From SW10 sp965657795 (lineage in GTDB: Bacteria; Verrucomicrobiota; Verrucomicrobiia; Verrucomicrobiales; Akkermansiaceae), in contig CBFHQJ010000003.1 in the NCBI GenBank assembly GCA_965657795.1, forward strand, positions 1 through 64,000: a stretch of 64,000 nucleotides of DNA, written 5' to 3'. Under the pieces are notes generated by a model. The model had not been told where the DNA came from, did no database searches, and was given only the letters and a program-made list of their open reading frames with translations. The position numbers were made by a program, and so were the translations under genes. Shown here one piece after another: positions 61,826 to 64,000 of this stretch (positions within the stretch are counted from its first letter, which is position 1; each line of letters opens with the position of its first letter).

Positions 61826-64000
61826 TTATTCGGCGGCGTTGAGTTTGATGTTGTCGAGGAAGACCCGCTTTTGAGCTTGGGGTGAGAAGGCGAAAACACC
61901 AGCCGAGCCTTTCGGGTGGACGCGCTTGACGGGGACCTTGATGGTCCAATTGGCAGGCTCGTCTTCTCCTTTCGGCCACGCCTTGGCACGGACTTCGCCG
62001 GTGCCATCTGCGTTTGCTTTCACGTGAGTTTTGAGTGAATACCAGGTGTTGGCCTTGATGGGGAATTTCACAGAGCTCTTAACCCGCTCGTGGTTGGAGG
62101 AAACTTCAAGGATGTTTTGGTTTCCGACGAGGGTGATGAGGTAGCGCTGGTTTACGAGGCCGACGGTCGACTTGATGCGGCGGTTGCCATCGGTCATGAC
62201 ATCGGCCGAGAGAACGTAGTTGCTCATCTCGGGATCGCCAAAGAAGTTCATCGTCCGCTGGAAGAGAACATTGTCGAGGCGGTTGGCGATCACTTTGGAG
62301 CCATCTTGTTCCAGGACATACCACTTGATGCGCGCGCCCAGCCAAGCGAGGGGAGGGAAGTTGACCTTTTCTCCGGCGGGGGATTCCATCTTGAGAGGGA
62401 CTGCTTCGAAGTCTTCGGCGTAACCGGATCCGGCGTGGACGCGGCCGCGTGTGGTGGCTGACATTCCTTTGTAGGTGACCTTAAGTGCTCCGGCGGAGAT
62501 CTTTGCTTCGGCTCCTGCGGAAACGGTGCCGGTCTTGGTGTCAAGAGTGGCATCGACTTCGGCTTTCACCTTGGCAGTTGGTGGGACGAATTTTTGCCAG
62601 GTCAATCCATCCTTGATGACGGAAACACGTCGTCCCGACTTATCGAGTTCCCAGACTTGAAACTCCTGATTCTGTCCGGGAGCAATTGCGAATTCTGCGG
62701 GGATGATTTGAAGCTGGGTTGCTGGTCCCGAGTCAACCTGTGGCTTCGAACCTGTCTCTCCTGTGACCTTCTTCGAGGTTTTTTCACCGAAGCAGAAGAG
62801 GCCGTCGCGGGTGGAAAGGTAAACTTTTCCATTCCAGATCGTAGGAGCAGCGAGGCACTTCACACCGGATCCGTCGGCCGACTTAATATCAGCGTGCGAG
62901 AGAACTTCAGCTTTTTCATCCGAGGGCTTGGTGATGACGAAGGAGCCCTCAAACCAAGGTGCGTAAATTTTGCCATCACCATAAAGAGGGGAAGCGTGGA
63001 TTTGATCGGGAGCTTGCTTTTCCTGCCAAAGGGTTTTGCCGGAGTTAGCATCGACTGCGATCAGCTCTCCGGTGAAGTTGGTGGTATAAACACGATCTTT
63101 AACGAGGATAGGTGAGCTGGTGAAGCCGATGTGGTCGTCGTTGCGCCAGACTTCGACCTTGGGATCTAGGACGAGTTGCTCGGCGGGATACTCGGTTGGG
63201 ATCTTCAGGCAAACGAGGCGGCCTTTGGAGGTGGCGTCGATGTTCTCCTTGCCGTGAAGAGCGATGAGCTTGTCCTTCCCGTAAAGAAGGATCTGTGAAT
63301 TCACTCCACCTTGCGAGAGTTGGAAGCGCCAGACGGGGGCTCCAGTGCGTGCGTTGACACAAACCACGTTGCCGCAACCTGTCCCGGCGTAAAAGACAGC
63401 ATGATCTCCAAGCTGGCCGAAGACCGGCATCGAGAAGGAACTGTCAACGGGGCGGACTCCGGGGCTGGAATACCAGACGAGTTCACCAGAGAGTTTGTCG
63501 AATGCGTAGAAGCGATCCCGGGCGGGGCCGGTTGTGCCCCAGTTTGCGGTCACGCAGTGGAAAATGACGAGATTTTCAAAAACGGCAGGTGAGCCGGTTC
63601 GTCCATTGGGGAAGGTGAGGCGCGCCAGCCTCTCAATGAGGGAGATTTCCCACACGGGTTCGCCATCCGGGGTGAAGGCGACGCAGCGGCCATTCGAAGT
63701 CTGGAGATAAACATTACCTGTTTCAGGGTCGATGACGGGGGAGCCGACACCGTAGCGATTGTAAACCACGTCCGAGATGTAATCGGAAAAGCGCTTCTCC
63801 CAGATCTTTTTGCCGGTGTTGGCATCAAGGCAAAGAAGGGTCTCCTGGACGTCCTCAGCCGGATCCTCGCCGAATTGGCCATATCCGAAGATAAAGAGTT
63901 TGCCATCAGCAATGACAGGAGCGCCGGCTCCGTTGAGATCGTATTTCCAAAGCTGTGATTCGGAACCCGGCTTCCAGGAATCGGGGAGTCCGGTTTCGTC
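61826..64000 (-). CDS. PQQ-like beta-propeller protein, N-terminus beyond the window
   Basis: At least 724 residues. The frame stays open from 64000, so the start lies outside; the visible N-terminal residues are DETGLPDSWKPGSESQLW, not a signal peptide. Propeller repeats (about 10-430) include VIADGKLFIFGYGQFGED, GNVYLQTSNGRCVAFTPDG, CGNVVCVNARTGAPVWRF and GKVYLSTRDGLFCFGE. A linker and an Ig-like segment (about 440-520; AEFAIAPGQNQEFQVWELD) precede a C-terminal LamG/DUF1080-like sandwich (about 530-724; NYVLSADVMTDGNRRIKS, NTWYSLKTHVKANADGTGE), ending KRVFLDNIKLNAAE. Together with the downstream propeller gene it may form a periplasmic oxidoreductase or scaffold pair. No cofactor-binding residue can be assigned with certainty. 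Confidence 0.9.
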   Translation of the reverse strand, partial: DETGLPDSWKPGSESQLWKYDLNGAGAPVIADGKLFIFGYGQFGEDPAEDVQETLLCLDANTGKKIWEKRFSDYISDVVYNRYGVGSPVIDPETGNVYLQTSNGRCVAFTPDGEPVWEISLIERLARLTFPNGRTGSPAVFENLVIFHCVTANWGTTGPARDRFYAFDKLSGELVWYSSPGVRPVDSSFSMPVFGQLGDHAVFYAGTGCGNVVCVNARTGAPVWRFQLSQGGVNSQILLYGKDKLIALHGKENIDATSKGRLVCLKIPTEYPAEQLVLDPKVEVWRNDDHIGFTSSPILVKDRVYTTNFTGELIAVDANSGKTLWQEKQAPDQIHASPLYGDGKIYAPWFEGSFVITKPSDEKAEVLSHADIKSADGSGVKCLAAPTIWNGKVYLSTRDGLFCFGEKTSKKVTGETGSKPQVDSGPATQLQIIPAEFAIAPGQNQEFQVWELDKSGRRVSVIKDGLTWQKFVPPTAKVKAEVDATLDTKTGTVSAGAEAKISAGALKVTYKGMSATTRGRVHAGSGYAEDFEAVPLKMESPAGEKVNFPPLAWLGARIKWYVLEQDGSKVIANRLDNVLFQRTMNFFGDPEMSNYVLSADVMTDGNRRIKSTVGLVNQRYLITLVGNQNILEVSSNHERVKSSVKFPIKANTWYSLKTHVKANADGTGEVRAKAWPKGEDEPANWTIKVPVKRVHPKGSAGVFAFSPQAQKRVFLDNIKLNAAE

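Overview
The window looks like chromosome of a heterotrophic, probably aquatic or marine member of the Verrucomicrobiota. It combines a Planctomycete-type cytochrome/DUF1549/DUF1553 protein with its DUF1501 partner, a PVC-type propeller/HEAT/CxxCH protein, DUF1080, two type I sulfatases, PEP-CTERM sorted proteins, thrombospondin type 3 (TSP3) repeat giants and a CotH/lamin-tail giant. Nearly all large genes encode exported proteins, so this is a surface and periplasm oriented region. I see no rRNA, tRNA, CRISPR array, IS element or phage, and no gene-free stretch longer than 300 bases.

Layout. 1-11.7 kb, minus strand: PEP-CTERM protein, terminator, then TSP3 protein -> CRTAC1/FG-GAP lipoprotein -> cytochrome-DUF1549-DUF1553 protein -> DUF1501 protein -> small membrane protein. 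11.8-17.1 kb, minus: DUF1080, EamA exporter, exported unknowns, phosphatidylserine decarboxylase. 17.1-24.4 kb, plus: lipoprotein, ResB and CcsA (cytochrome c maturation), sulfatase, small cytochrome c, Fic protein. 24.4-32.5 kb, minus: sulfatase with a CNNM protein, an interrupted exported protein, the PVC-type cytochrome protein and a broken sulfurtransferase, divergent from a frameshifted EgtB/SenA-like gene at 32.7-34.0 kb. 34.0-37.6 kb, plus: interrupted TSP3/CHRD/LamG protein. 37.8-43.6 kb, minus: SDR, NHL/FlgD/CBM9-like giant, interrupted PEP-CTERM protein. 43.7-49.3 kb, minus: sugar-phosphate block (pentose-phosphate epimerase, LsrF-like aldolase, 76-residue protein, UPF0261/Tm-1-like protein) with a PAS-AraC regulator, a zinc-ribbon protein and an interrupted SLC13 transporter. 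49.4-64 kb: old yellow enzyme, PEP-CTERM protein, basic secretory peptidase with FKBP, SASA esterase, CotH giant and two PQQ-type propeller proteins, the last running off the window.

How the genes fit together: ResB/CcsA would attach haem to the CxxCH proteins here; sulfatases, esterase, DUF1080 and propeller proteins suggest polysaccharide breakdown; the 43.7-46.8 kb block suggests breakdown of a sugar phosphate under its own regulator.

The most striking observation is the number of genes that are whole except for one lesion. Five carry a single in-frame stop (TGA, TAG, TAG, TAA, TGA at about 16.03, 27.86, 35.21, 43.15 and 49.09 kb) with the same frame continuing as good protein on the far side, confirmed by conserved domains or C-terminal signals. 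Three more have frameshifts: a 7-nt tandem repeat in the sulfurtransferase, one extra base in the EgtB/SenA-like gene, and a run of seven A in a small gene at the left edge. Automatic annotation would split these into pieces; I annotate each as one gene. Whether they are true decay, phase variation, recoding or sequence error cannot be decided from one sequence.
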